From Sphingomonas_Q fennica_A (GTDB lineage: Bacteria > Pseudomonadota > Alphaproteobacteria > Sphingomonadales > Sphingomonadaceae): a stretch of DNA of 64,000 nt. The notes beneath the pieces are model-generated. The model did not search any database. It had not been told where the DNA came from and saw nothing but the letters and a program-made list of their open reading frames with translations. This document shows, one piece after another, positions 23,524 to 32,335 of this stretch. The position numbers and the translations under genes were made by a program. The stretch covers positions 1 to 64,000 of the forward strand of contig JAQIJD010000002.1 in NCBI GenBank assembly GCA_036946415.1, read 5' to 3'. Every line of letters begins with the position of its first letter. Position 1 is the stretch's first letter.

Positions 23524-26192
23524 CGACAAGCCGAAGCTGGGGATGCGCGCGCCGCTGGGCGTCCGGCGCACCGTGGAGACGGGCAAGGTGAAGCAGAGCT
23601 TCAGCCATGGCCGGTCCAACACGGTGATCGTCGAGACGAAGAAGGCCCGCGTGTTGCGCCGCCCGGGCGAGGCGCCCGCGCCTGTCGCCGAGCCGGAGGT
23701 GGCGCCCGCCGCCGCCCCGGCGCCTGCCGCGGCCCCGCCTGCGCCCGCCGCGCCCGCGCCCGCGCTCGCGGCCGAGCAGCCGCAGCCAGCCGCACCCGCC
23801 GCCGCCGCTGCGGCACCCGCGCCGGCCGCCGCCGCGCCGGCGGCCCCGGCCCGGCTGCAGCCGCAGCCCCCCCCGCGCTGCACCCTCGCGCCCGGCGACG
23901 CCGGCACGTGCGCTGACCCCGCTCGAGCGGCGCGAGCAGCAGGAGCGCCTGCTGCGCGAGGCCGAGGAAGCGCGCATGGCCGCGCTCGAGGAGGCGCGCC
24001 GGCGCGAGGATCGCGCCCGTGCCGAGGCGAGCGAGGAGGAGCGCCGCCGCGCCGAGGAGAACCGCCGGGCGGAGGAGGAGCGCGCCAAGGCGCCGCCCGC
24101 CCCCGAGCCGGAACAGGAAGCCCCCGCGGCCGAGGCGCCGGCCGCCGCCGCCGCCGCGACGCCGGAAGCGCCCGCCGCCGATGCCGCGGCCCCTGCGCGC
24201 AGCTCCACGCTGCCGCCGCCGCGCCGCTTCACGCCCGTCGCCAGCCCCAAGCGGCCCGAACCGCCCAAGCCGGCGCAGCGCGACCGCAAGGGCGACGATC
24301 GCCGCCAGTCGGGCAAGCTCACCGTCACCCGCGCGCTGGACGACGATACCGGTGCGCGTGCCCGCAGCCTCGCCGCGCTGAAGCGCGCTCGGGAGAAGGA
24401 CAAGCGCGCCCACCAGTCGGGCCAGGTGTCCGCCAAGCAGGTGCGCGACGTGGCGGTGCCCGATACGATCACCGTCGGCGAGCTCGCCAACCGCATGGCC
24501 GAGCGCGGCGCGGATCTGGTGAAGGCGCTGTTCAAGATGGGCATGCCCGTCACGATCAACGCCTCGATCGATCAGGACACGGCCGAGCTGCTGGTGACCG
24601 AATTCGGCCACAACATCCGCCGCGTCTCCGACGCCGACGTCGATCTCGTCACCGAGACGGACGTCGATGCGGCCGAGACGCAGCAGTCGCGCCCGCCCGT
24701 CGTCACGATCATGGGCCATGTCGATCACGGCAAGACCAGCCTGCTCGATGCGCTGCGCGGCACCGACGTCGCCGCGGGCGAGGCGGGCGGCATCACCCAG
24801 CATATCGGCGCCTATCAGGTGCAGGTGAAGTCGGGTGCGAGGATCACCTTCCTCGACACGCCCGGCCACGAGGCGTTCAGCGACATGCGCGCGCGCGGCG
24901 CCGACGTGACCGACATCGTCGTGATCGTCGTCGCCGGCGACGATGGCATCCGCCCGCAGACGATCGAGGCGATCAACCACACCAAGGCGGCCAACAAGCC
25001 GATGATCGTGGCCATCAACAAGATGGACAAGCCCGGCAGCAACGCCCAGCGCGTGCGCGAGGCGCTCCTCCAGTACGATGTGCAGGTGGAGAGCATGGGC
25101 GGCGACACGCAGGAGGTGGAGGTTTCCGCCTTGCAGAAGCTGGGCCTGGACGAGCTGATCGAGAAGATCGAGTTGCAGGCCGAGGTGCTGGAGCTGACCG
25201 CCAACCCGGATCGCGCCGCCGAGGGCGTGGTGGTGGAGGCGCAGCTGGACAAGGGCCGCGGCCCCGTCGCCACCGTCCTCGTCCGTCGCGGCACGCTGAA
25301 GACCGGCGACATCTTCGTCATCGGTGCCGAAAGCGGCAAGGTGCGGGCGATGGTGGACGACAAGGGCAAGACGGTGAAGACCGCCGGCCCGTCGACCCCG
25401 GTCGAGGTGCTCGGCATCTCGGGCGTGCCGCATGCCGCCGACCAGCTGTCGGTCGTCGAGAACGAGGCGCGCGCCCGCGAGGTCGCCGCCTATCGCGCCG
25501 GCGTCATCCAGCAGAAGCGCACCACCAACACGCCGGCCAGCCTGGAAAGCATGTTCTCGGCGATGCGCGAGAAGCAGGCCCAGCAATATCCGGTGGTGGT
25601 GAAGGCGGATGCGCAGGGCTCGGTCGAGGCGATCGTGGGGTCTCTCAACAAGATCTCGACCGCCGACATCCAGGTCCGCATCCTCCATTCGGGCGTGGGC
25701 GGCATTACCGAGAGCGACGTATCGCTGGCGGCGGCGTCCAAGGCGCCGATCATCGGCTTCAACGTCCGCGCCAATGCCAAGGCGCGCGAGATCGCCCAGC
25801 GCGACGGCGTGGCGCTGAAATATTACGACGTGATCTACGACCTGCTGGACGAGATCCGTGCCGCGATGGCGGGCCAGCTCGGCCCCGAATATTTCGAGAC
25901 GGTGGTCGGCCGTGCCGAGGTGCGCGAGGTCTTCTCGGCCGGCAAGCACGGCAAGGCGGCGGGTCTCCTCGTCACCGAAGGCTTCATCCGCAAGGCCCTG
26001 CGTGCCCGCCTGACGCGCGACGACGTGATCGTCTACAACGGCTCGATCGCCTCGCTGCGCCGCTTCAAGGACGACGTGCCCGAGGTCCGCGCGGGTCTCG
26101 AGTGCGGCATCACGCTGGAGAATTCGGTGGATGTGAAGCCGGGCGACTTCCTCGAGACGTTCGAGGTCGAGGAGCGCGCCCGCACGCTGTGA
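23513..26192 (+). CDS. infB: Translation initiation factor IF-2 (frameshift in a C8 run of the N-terminal linker)
   Basis: The normal start MSDNDKPKLGMRAPLGVRR lies at 23513. After about 118 residues a run of eight C (23867-23874) breaks the frame. Dropping one C restores the Ala/Pro linker and continues into LERREQQERLLREAEEARM and the rest, giving about 893 residues. Downstream everything is intact: G1 GHVDHGKT, G3 DTPGHEAF, G4 NKMDKPG, then domains II-IV to the FEVEERARTL end. IF-2 places initiator tRNA on the 30S subunit and is essential, so a sequence error is the likely cause. Internal starts such as ATG 23976 could still give a shorter IF-2, as E. coli does. The gene overlaps ylxR by 11 bases. 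Confidence 0.93.
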
Positions 26193-26238
26193 CGGGGCGG
26201 GCTGGTGCGGTGCGCGCCGGCCCCCTAGCATCTCCGGC

Positions 26239-26257
26239 GGCGCGCATCCTGCGCGCC
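26239..26257 (+). promoter_or_regulatory. Hairpin GGCGCGC-ATCCT-GCGCGCC ahead of the small ORF
   Basis: A perfect seven-pair stem with loop ATCCT lies three bases upstream of an AAGGAGG ribosome site. The loop could pair with the AGGA of that site, which would form a pseudoknot. It may alternatively be the 3' hairpin of the infB message. There is no U-tract. Confidence 0.35.
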
Positions 26258-26265
26258 GTAAGGAG

Positions 26266-26376
26266 GTGAGGAATATCGAAAACGAAATGATAGCGGCGTT
26301 GGTGTTCGGAACAGCCACGCTCATGGTCGCGATCATCGCCCTGGTGATCAAGATCGTCGAGCTTGGCCGCCGATAG
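26266..26376 (+). CDS. Small single-helix membrane protein candidate between infB and rbfA
   Basis: From GTG 26266 the product has 36 residues, and from ATG 26287 it has 29. It is one hydrophobic helix (ALVFGTATLMVAIIALVIKI) flanked by an acidic start and an ELGRR end. This shape is shared by holin-like type I toxins and small regulatory membrane peptides, but no homology can be claimed. An excellent AAGGAGG site lies at 26260-26266. It overlaps the GTG and is too far from the ATG; the codon at the ideal distance is ATC (26275), so the true start is unclear. The gene sits in a 328-base gap of an otherwise overlapping operon. Confidence 0.4.
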   Translation: MRNIENEMIAALVFGTATLMVAIIALVIKIVELGRR

Positions 26377-26384
26377 CCGACGCA

Positions 26385-26451
26385 GGGGTCCGGCGCTGGA
26401 ACGCCGGACCCCGAATACCAATTGAGCCCGGATGCTGGAACATCCGGGCTC
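26385..26451 (+). promoter_or_regulatory. Two tandem perfect hairpins with identical CTGGAA loops upstream of rbfA
   Basis: Hairpin 1 is GGGGTCCGGCG/CGCCGGACCCC (26385-26412) and hairpin 2 is GAGCCCGGATG/CATCCGGGCTC (26424-26451). The 11-pair stems are both perfect and differ in sequence, but both hexaloops are CTGGAA. An AGGAGG ribosome-like site follows hairpin 2 at once. Loops with GGA are preferred by CsrA/RsmA-type proteins, so a protein-binding RNA element acting on rbfA or the small ORF is possible. The rbfA start codon lies 69 bases downstream. Confidence 0.55.
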
Positions 26452-26520
26452 AGGAGGTGATACTATCGAAATTGAAACAACAGCGCGTTCGATATACGCC
26501 ACCCCACGTTCGGAAACAAG

Positions 26521-26922
26521 ATGCGCCGCCAGGAAACCGCCGAAGGAAAGTCCGTCCGCCTGCTCCGCGTGGGCGAGCAGGTGCGCCATGCCCTGTCCGG
26601 CGTGCTGATGCGGGGCGAGGTGCATGACGAGACGCTGGCGGCGGCGATGGTGTCCGTCACCGAGGTGCGCATGTCGCCCGACCTGCGCCACGCCACCGCT
26701 TTCGTGAAGCCGCTGGCGGGCGACGATCAGGTGGTGCTGAAGGCGCTGCGCACCAACACCGCCTTTCTTCAGTCCGAAGTGGCGCGGGCGGTGAACCTGA
26801 AATATGCGGCGCGGCTGAAATTCCTGATCGACGAAAGTTTCGACGAGGGTGGCCGCATCGACAGCCTGTTGCGCGAACCCAAGATCGCGCGCGATCTGCC
26901 GGCGGGCGACGGCGACGAATGA
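26521..26922 (+). CDS. rbfA: Ribosome-binding factor A
   Basis: The 133-residue KH-fold protein helps mature the 5' end of 16S rRNA and the 30S subunit. It shows the family features VGEQVRHALSGVLMRGEVHD, a VTEVRMSPDLRHATAFV strand region and LKYAARLKFLIDESFDEG near the C-terminus, then a short acidic tail. ATG 26521 has only a weak GGAAACAAG site, while a strong AGGAGGTGA lies 60 bases upstream. The GNAT gene starts within the rbfA stop (ATGA). Confidence 0.93.
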   Translation: MRRQETAEGKSVRLLRVGEQVRHALSGVLMRGEVHDETLAAAMVSVTEVRMSPDLRHATAFVKPLAGDDQVVLKALRTNTAFLQSEVARAVNLKYAARLKFLIDESFDEGGRIDSLLREPKIARDLPAGDGDE

Positions 26923-27458
26923 CCGACGCCTTCGCGCGGGCGCTGGCGGACGGCGACCTGCGGCTGATCCCCTTCACCGAGACGCATCGTGCGGGCCTGA
27001 AGGACGCCTGCGCCGAGGATGCGGCGATCTGGGACATCTACCCCACGTCGTTCGCGCCGGACCGCTTCGACGCCACGCTGGACGGCGTGCTGGCCACCCC
27101 CACCCGCCGGCCGCTGACCATCCAGCTTGGGGAGGCGATCGTCGGCATGACCGGCTGGCTGGCGCTGGGAGTCCGCCCCGGCACGATCGAGATCGGCGGC
27201 AGCTACCTCCGCCCCGCCGCGCGCGGCACCGGCCTCAACGCGCGGATCAAGCGGCTGATGCTGGATCACGCTTTCGCGCATGGCATCCGCCGCGTCGAAT
27301 TCCGGGTCGATACGCGCAACGGCCGCTCGATGGCCGCGGTGGCGAAGATCGGCGGCGTCCTGGAGGGCGTGCTGCGGCAAGATGCCGTGACGTGGACCGG
27401 CCATGTCCGCGATGCGGCGCTCTTCTCGATCCTGAGGGACGAATGGACGGCTGGCTGA
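26919..27458 (+). CDS. GNAT family N-acetyltransferase (RimJ/RimL type)
   Basis: The 179-residue protein is of the class acetylating N-termini or small molecules with acetyl-CoA. The acetyl-CoA-binding signature lies in AARGTGLNARIKRLML, followed by HGIRRVEFRVDTRNGRSMAAVAKIG, the usual RimJ/RimL sequence after the P-loop. Its substrate is unknown. It is wedged between rbfA (four-base overlap) and truB (16-base overlap), so it is translated with the ribosome maturation genes and could act on a ribosomal or translation protein. That link is inference from position only. Confidence 0.85.
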   Translation: MTDAFARALADGDLRLIPFTETHRAGLKDACAEDAAIWDIYPTSFAPDRFDATLDGVLATPTRRPLTIQLGEAIVGMTGWLALGVRPGTIEIGGSYLRPAARGTGLNARIKRLMLDHAFAHGIRRVEFRVDTRNGRSMAAVAKIGGVLEGVLRQDAVTWTGHVRDAALFSILRDEWTAG

Positions 27459-28357
27459 TCCTCGACAAGCCGCTGGGCCTAGGCTCGACGCAGGCGGTTT
27501 CCGCGGTGAAGCGCGCGCTCCGGCGCTGCGGCTGCGCGAAGGTGAAGGTGGGCCATGGCGGCACGCTCGATCCGCTGGCGACTGGCGTGCTGCCGATCGC
27601 GCTGGGGGAGGCAACGAAGCTGACCGGCCGCATGCTCGATGCCGACAAGGTCTATGATTTCACGATCGCCTTCGGGGTGGAGACGGACACGCTCGACGCC
27701 GAGGGGCAGGGCGTCGCCTTCTCGGACGAGCGGCCGACGATCGAGGCGGTGCAGGCGATCCTGCCCGCCTTCACCGGCGCGATCGAGCAGGTGCCGCCGG
27801 CCTATTCGGCGCTGAAGGTGGCGGGCGAGCGCGCCTACGACCGCGCCCGCGCCGGCGAGACGGTGGAGCTGGCGGCGCGAGGCGTGACGATCCACCGCCT
27901 CGCCATCACCGACGCCGGCGACAGCGGCGAGGGCGCGCTGCTGCACGAGGTGACGCTGTCGGCCGCCGTCTCCAAGGGCACCTATATCCGCAGCCTGGCG
28001 CGCGATATCGCCCAGGCGCTCGGCACCGTCGGCCATGTGACGATGCTGCGGCGGACCAAGGCCGGGCCGTTCGCGCTCCCACAAGCGATTACGCTTGCCA
28101 AATTGGAGGAAGCCGCTACTGCCCCGGCGCTTGCAGGCCTGTGCCTGCCATTGACGGCGGGGCTGGACGGCATCCCGGCCTTGGCCGTCACCGCGCACCA
28201 GGCGCAGGCCCTGCGATCGGGGCAGGCGCCGGGCGGGATCGCCGCTCCGGACGGCCCGTGCCTTGCCCTGCTGGGGGACATCCCCGTGGCGCTGGCCGAG
28301 GTGACGGGCGGCACGATCCGCACGGTGCGCGGCTTCAACCTGATGCCGAAGGACTGA
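27443..28357 (+). CDS. truB: tRNA pseudouridine(55) synthase TruB
   Basis: The 304-residue enzyme makes pseudouridine 55 in the T-loop of tRNAs. The opening WLILDKPLGLGSTQAV and the catalytic aspartate in GHGGTLDPLATGVLPIA are diagnostic. SKGTYIRSLARDIAQALG and a C-terminal PUA-like end (GTIRTVRGFNLM) follow. ATG 27443 has TGAGGGA just upstream and lies inside the end of the GNAT gene. rpsO starts seven bases after the stop. The order rbfA-truB-rpsO-pnp is conserved in proteobacteria. Confidence 0.95.
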   Translation: MDGWLILDKPLGLGSTQAVSAVKRALRRCGCAKVKVGHGGTLDPLATGVLPIALGEATKLTGRMLDADKVYDFTIAFGVETDTLDAEGQGVAFSDERPTIEAVQAILPAFTGAIEQVPPAYSALKVAGERAYDRARAGETVELAARGVTIHRLAITDAGDSGEGALLHEVTLSAAVSKGTYIRSLARDIAQALGTVGHVTMLRRTKAGPFALPQAITLAKLEEAATAPALAGLCLPLTAGLDGIPALAVTAHQAQALRSGQAPGGIAAPDGPCLALLGDIPVALAEVTGGTIRTVRGFNLMPKD

Positions 28358-28364
28358 CCAGACA

Positions 28365-28634
28365 ATGACGATCACCGCCGAACGCCGCCAGGAACTCATC
28401 AAGGACAATGCCCGCGCCGAAGGCGATACCGGCTCCCCCGAGGTGCAGATCGCGATCCTGACCGAGCGGATCGTGAACCTGACCGAGCATTTCAAGACGC
28501 ACGCCAAGGACAATCACTCGCGCCGCGGCCTGCTGCTGATGGTCAACAAGCGCCGCAGCCTGCTGTCCTATCTGCAGAAGAAGGATCGCAACCGCTATCA
28601 GGCCTTGATCGCCAAGCTCGGCCTGCGCAAGTAA
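28365..28634 (+). CDS. rpsO: 30S ribosomal protein S15
   Basis: The 89-residue protein is exactly the usual length. It starts MTITAERRQELIKD and has GDTGSPEVQIAILTERI, the LTEHFKTHAKDNHSRRGLL segment and a LLSYLQKKDRNRY helix, all contacting the 16S rRNA central domain. It follows truB by seven bases. A GC hairpin lies just downstream, separating it from pnp; in E. coli the rpsO-pnp gap is the site of RNase III and RNase E processing. Confidence 0.98.
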   Translation: MTITAERRQELIKDNARAEGDTGSPEVQIAILTERIVNLTEHFKTHAKDNHSRRGLLLMVNKRRSLLSYLQKKDRNRYQALIAKLGLRK

Positions 28635-28644
28635 CGCTTACCGG

Positions 28645-28668
28645 ACGGCCCCTCACGGGGCCGTTCTT
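28645..28668 (+). terminator. Hairpin after rpsO
   Basis: ACGGCCCC pairs with GGGGCCGT around a TCAC loop and is followed by TCTT. This is the form of a partial terminator or processing hairpin between rpsO and pnp. Confidence 0.6.
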
Positions 28669-28829
28669 GCATTCGGGGTGCTGCCGAGGCAGGCTCCGCA
28701 TCGCCCGATCCCCGGCATCCGGCCGGGCATCGGTTTTCGGGTGAGATCGCCCGAACCCCCGGCGCCCCATCGCGAGGGTGCCGCGACAGGCCCCGGCCGG
28801 CATAGGGCCGCCGGAGACAAGGAAACCCA

Positions 28830-31166
28830 ATGTTCGATATCAAGAAGACGGAAATCCAGTGGGGCGGCAAGACGCTGACGCTGGAGACGGGCCGCGTCGC
28901 CCGCCAGGCCGATGGCGCGGTGCTCGCGACGCTCGGCGAGACGGTGGTGCTGTGCGCGGTGACCGCCGCCCGCTCCGTGAAGGAGGGGCAGGATTTCTTC
29001 CCGCTGACCGTCCACTATCAGGAAAAGTATAGCGCGGCCGGCCGCATCCCCGGCGGCTTCTTCAAGCGCGAGCGCGGTGCCACCGAAAAGGAAACGCTGA
29101 CCAGCCGCCTGATCGATCGCCCGATCCGCCCGCTGTTCCCGGAAGGCTTCTACAACGAGATCAACGTCATCGCCCAGGTGCTGAGCTATGACGGCGAGAA
29201 CGAGCCGGACATCCTGGCGATGGTCGCCGCGTCCGCCGCGCTCACCATCTCTGGCGTGCCGTTCATGGGGCCGATCGGTGCTGCCCGCGTCGGCTATGTC
29301 GACGGGCAATATGTGCTGAACCCGACCAACGCGCAGGTTAAGGAAGGCGACCTCGACCTCGTCGTCGCCGCCACGCATGATGCGGTGATGATGGTCGAAT
29401 CCGAAGCCAAGGAGCTTTCGGAAGAGGTGATGCTGGGCGCGGTCGTGTTCGCGCACGAAGCCTCGCGCACCGTGGCCGATGCGATCATCGATCTGGCCGA
29501 GCAGGCCGCCAAGGATCCGTGGGAACTGCCGACCTACGACGACAGCGCGCTGAAGAAGCAGGTCAAGGATCTGATCGGCGCGGGCATCGCCAAGGCCTAC
29601 AAGCTGACCGGCAAGGCCGATCGCGTCGCCGCCATCGCCGCCGCCAAGGCGCCGATGAAGGAAGCCTTCGCCGATGCCGATCCCGCCACGCGCCTGAAGG
29701 CCGCCAAGTTGGGCAAGAAGGTGGAGGCGGAGATCGTCCGCACCGCCATCCTGAAGGAAGGCCGCCGCATCGACGGCCGCGACACCAAGACCGTCCGCCC
29801 GATCGAGGCGATGGTCCACTTCCTGCCGCGCACCCACGGCTCGGCGCTGTTCACGCGGGGCGAGACGCAGGCGATCTGCACCACCACGCTGGGCACCGCC
29901 GACGCGGAGCAGATGATCGACGGGCTGACCGGCCTCCACTACGAGCGGTTCATGCTCCACTACAACTTCCCGCCCTATTCGGTGGGCGAGGTCGGCCGCT
30001 TCGGCGCGCCGGGCCGCCGCGAAGTGGGCCATGGCAAGCTGGCGTGGCGCGCGCTGAACCCGGTGCTGCCGAGCAAGGAGGAGTTCCCGTACACGATCCG
30101 CGTCCTCTCGGACATCACCGAGTCGAACGGCTCCTCCTCGATGGCGACCGTCTGCGGCGGTTCGCTGGCGATGATGGACGCGGGCGTGCCGCTGAAGCGC
30201 CCCGTTTCGGGCATCGCGATGGGCCTGATCCTGGAAGGCAAGGACTTCGCCGTCCTGTCCGACATCCTGGGTGACGAGGATCATTTGGGCGACATGGACT
30301 TCAAGGTGGCCGGCACCAGCGAGGGCATCACCAGCCTCCAGATGGACATCAAGATCGCCGGCATCACCGAGGAGATCATGAAGGTCGCGCTGGAGCAGGC
30401 CAAGGGCGGCCGCGCGCACATCCTGGGCGAGATGGCCAAGGCGCTCGACCACACGCGCGAGGAAATGTCCGCGCATGCGCCGCGCATCGAGACGATGTCG
30501 GTGCCCAAGGACAAGATCCGCGAAGTGATCGGCACCGGCGGCAAGGTGATCCGCGAGATCGTGGCGACCACCGGCGCCAAGGTCGACATCGACGACGACG
30601 GCACGGTCAAGATCAGCTCGGCCGATCCCGAGAAGATCGCGGCCGCGCGCAAGTGGATCGAAGGCATCACGCAGGAAGCGGAAGTCGGCAAGGTCTATGA
30701 CGGCAAGGTCGTCAACCTCGTCGATTTCGGCGCCTTCGTGAACTTCATGGGCGGCAAGGACGGCCTCGTCCACGTCTCCGAAATCCGCAACGAGCGGGTC
30801 GAGAAGGTGTCGGACGCGCTCAGCGAAGGCCAGGCCGTGAAGGTCAAGGTGCTGGAGATCGACCAGCGCGGCAAGGTGCGCCTGTCGATGCGCGTCGTCG
30901 ATCAGGAGACGGGCGCCGAGCTGGAAGACACGCGCCCCGCCCGCGAGCCGCGCGAACCGCGCGGCGACCGCGGCCCGCGGCGTGACGGCGATCGCGATCG
31001 TGGCCCGCGCCGCGACGGCGAGCGTGGTCCGCGGCGTGACGGCGACCGCGATCGCGGCCCGCGCCGCGACGGCGGCGACCGCGGCCCGCGCCGCGAGCGT
31101 GGCGGCAACGATGACGGCCCCGCGCCCGAATTCGCGCCCGCCTTCCTGCAGCGCGACGACGATTGA
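28830..31166 (+). CDS. pnp: Polyribonucleotide nucleotidyltransferase (PNPase)
   Basis: The 778-residue enzyme degrades RNA 3'-5' with phosphate and takes part in mRNA turnover. Two RNase PH domains (about 10-230 and 320-545), then a KH domain (SVPKDKIREVIGTGGKVIREI) and an S1 domain (VVNLVDFGAFVNFMGGKDGLVHVSEI) are in order and intact. After the S1 domain comes an unusual low-complexity tail, residues from about 705, built of repeated GPRRDGDRDR and GPRRDGERG blocks. Such basic/acidic tails are seen in alphaproteobacterial PNPases and may bind RNA or RNase E. ATG 28830 has AAGGAA upstream. The 195-base leader may carry processing or autoregulation signals. Confidence 0.97.
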   Translation: MFDIKKTEIQWGGKTLTLETGRVARQADGAVLATLGETVVLCAVTAARSVKEGQDFFPLTVHYQEKYSAAGRIPGGFFKRERGATEKETLTSRLIDRPIRPLFPEGFYNEINVIAQVLSYDGENEPDILAMVAASAALTISGVPFMGPIGAARVGYVDGQYVLNPTNAQVKEGDLDLVVAATHDAVMMVESEAKELSEEVMLGAVVFAHEASRTVADAIIDLAEQAAKDPWELPTYDDSALKKQVKDLIGAGIAKAYKLTGKADRVAAIAAAKAPMKEAFADADPATRLKAAKLGKKVEAEIVRTAILKEGRRIDGRDTKTVRPIEAMVHFLPRTHGSALFTRGETQAICTTTLGTADAEQMIDGLTGLHYERFMLHYNFPPYSVGEVGRFGAPGRREVGHGKLAWRALNPVLPSKEEFPYTIRVLSDITESNGSSSMATVCGGSLAMMDAGVPLKRPVSGIAMGLILEGKDFAVLSDILGDEDHLGDMDFKVAGTSEGITSLQMDIKIAGITEEIMKVALEQAKGGRAHILGEMAKALDHTREEMSAHAPRIETMSVPKDKIREVIGTGGKVIREIVATTGAKVDIDDDGTVKISSADPEKIAAARKWIEGITQEAEVGKVYDGKVVNLVDFGAFVNFMGGKDGLVHVSEIRNERVEKVSDALSEGQAVKVKVLEIDQRGKVRLSMRVVDQETGAELEDTRPAREPREPRGDRGPRRDGDRDRGPRRDGERGPRRDGDRDRGPRRDGGDRGPRRERGGNDDGPAPEFAPAFLQRDDD

Positions 31167-31181
31167 TCGTCCTGCTGGCCG

Positions 31182-31246
31182 GTGCCCGATCGACGATCGG
31201 GCACGGTCGCGGAAGCACCGAGGGGGGTCGTGCGCGGCCCCCCTTT
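31182..31246 (+). terminator. Two hairpins after pnp
   Basis: A perfect GTGCCCGATC-GAC-GATCGGGCAC hairpin (31182-31204) is followed by a second one with GGGGGG (31222-31227) pairing with CCCCCC (31238-31243) and then TTT. The second has the shape of an intrinsic terminator and would end the rimP-to-pnp operon. Confidence 0.6.
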
Positions 31247-31311
31247 GCGTGTACGCTGGCCCGCGTCAGGTCCGTTATGGACTTTGCGGGTGCGATGCTT
31301 ACTCAGGCGAA

Positions 31312-32322
31312 ATGACCACAGCCGTGACGCGCCTACTCGAACGCCTGCCGTTGCTGGAGGCGCGGCCCGTGGCGGCCTATGCGCTGGCAATCGCGCTGTC
31401 GCTGGTCGCGGCGGCGCTGCGCGAGCTGCTCGATCCGGTCTTCCCGCCCGGTTATCCCTATCTGACCTTCTTTCCCGCCGTGATCCTGAGTTCCTTCTTC
31501 CTCGGCCGGGGACCGGGGACGGCGGCGGCGCTCCTGTGCGGGGCACTGGCGTGGTATTTCTTCATACCGCCCTTTCGCAGCCTCGAGATAACGCCGCGCA
31601 CCGGCGTGGCGCTGGCCTTCTACGCCGGTGTCGTCGCGGTCGACATCGCGCTCGTCCACTGGATGCAGCGCGCCAACCGCCATTTGCGCACGGAACGCGA
31701 GCGGACGCAGATGCTGGCCGAGCGATCCGATCTGCTGTTCCGCGAATTGCAGCATCGCGTATCGAACAACCTCCAGATGATCGGCGCGGTGCTGAGCTTG
31801 CAGCGCCGCGGCGTGACCGATCCGGCGGCGGCCAAGGCGTTGCAGGATGCGGCCTCCAAGCTGGCGCTGATCGGCAGTATCCAGCGCCAGCTCTACGATG
31901 GCGGCGGCGGGCAGGTGGCGCCGGGCGCCTTCCTGCGCCAGCTTGCCGACGATCTGCTGGAAGCGGGTGGCAAGCCGGGCATCGCCCACCATGTCTCGAC
32001 CGACGAGACGATCGCGCTCGATCCCGACGGGCTGATCCCGCTCGCGCTCATCATGGCCGAGGCGACCGCCAATTCGATCGAACACGGCTTTGCGGAGCGG
32101 GAGGACGGCAGGATCGCGATCGAACTGACGCGCGAGGCGGACGATGTCGTGCTGCGGGTGGCGGATGACGGTGCGGGCCTGCCGCCCGGCTTCGCGCTGA
32201 CCGCACCGGCCAGCCTCGGCCTGCGCATCGCCACCACGCTGGCGCGGCAATTGGGCGGGCGCTTCAGCTTGAGCCCGCGGCCGGATGGCGGCACGATCGC
32301 CGAACTGCGCTTCGCCGGGTGA
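31312..32322 (+). CDS. Membrane histidine kinase, DUF4118 plus HWE/HisKA_2 type
   Basis: The 336-residue protein has four membrane helices in the first 130 residues in the KdpD-like DUF4118 arrangement (FPAVILSSFFLGRGPGTAAALL). A short coiled linker and the phosphoacceptor motif FRELQHRVSNNLQMIGAVLSLQ follow. The ATPase domain has the N box MAEATANSIEHG and a G box with DDGAGLPPG. HWE/HisKA_2 kinases in alphaproteobacteria often feed the PhyR/NepR general stress response or lack a linked regulator. None is next to this gene. ATG 31312 is chosen because longer readings run back into the pnp repeats. Confidence 0.85.
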   Translation: MTTAVTRLLERLPLLEARPVAAYALAIALSLVAAALRELLDPVFPPGYPYLTFFPAVILSSFFLGRGPGTAAALLCGALAWYFFIPPFRSLEITPRTGVALAFYAGVVAVDIALVHWMQRANRHLRTERERTQMLAERSDLLFRELQHRVSNNLQMIGAVLSLQRRGVTDPAAAKALQDAASKLALIGSIQRQLYDGGGGQVAPGAFLRQLADDLLEAGGKPGIAHHVSTDETIALDPDGLIPLALIMAEATANSIEHGFAEREDGRIAIELTREADDVVLRVADDGAGLPPGFALTAPASLGLRIATTLARQLGGRFSLSPRPDGGTIAELRFAG

Positions 32323-32335
32323 GGGCGGCGCGGCG

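Noticed and set aside
30950..31110. Tandem repeats at the end of pnp as a possible CRISPR array
   Set aside because: The units are in-frame coding repeats without spacers.
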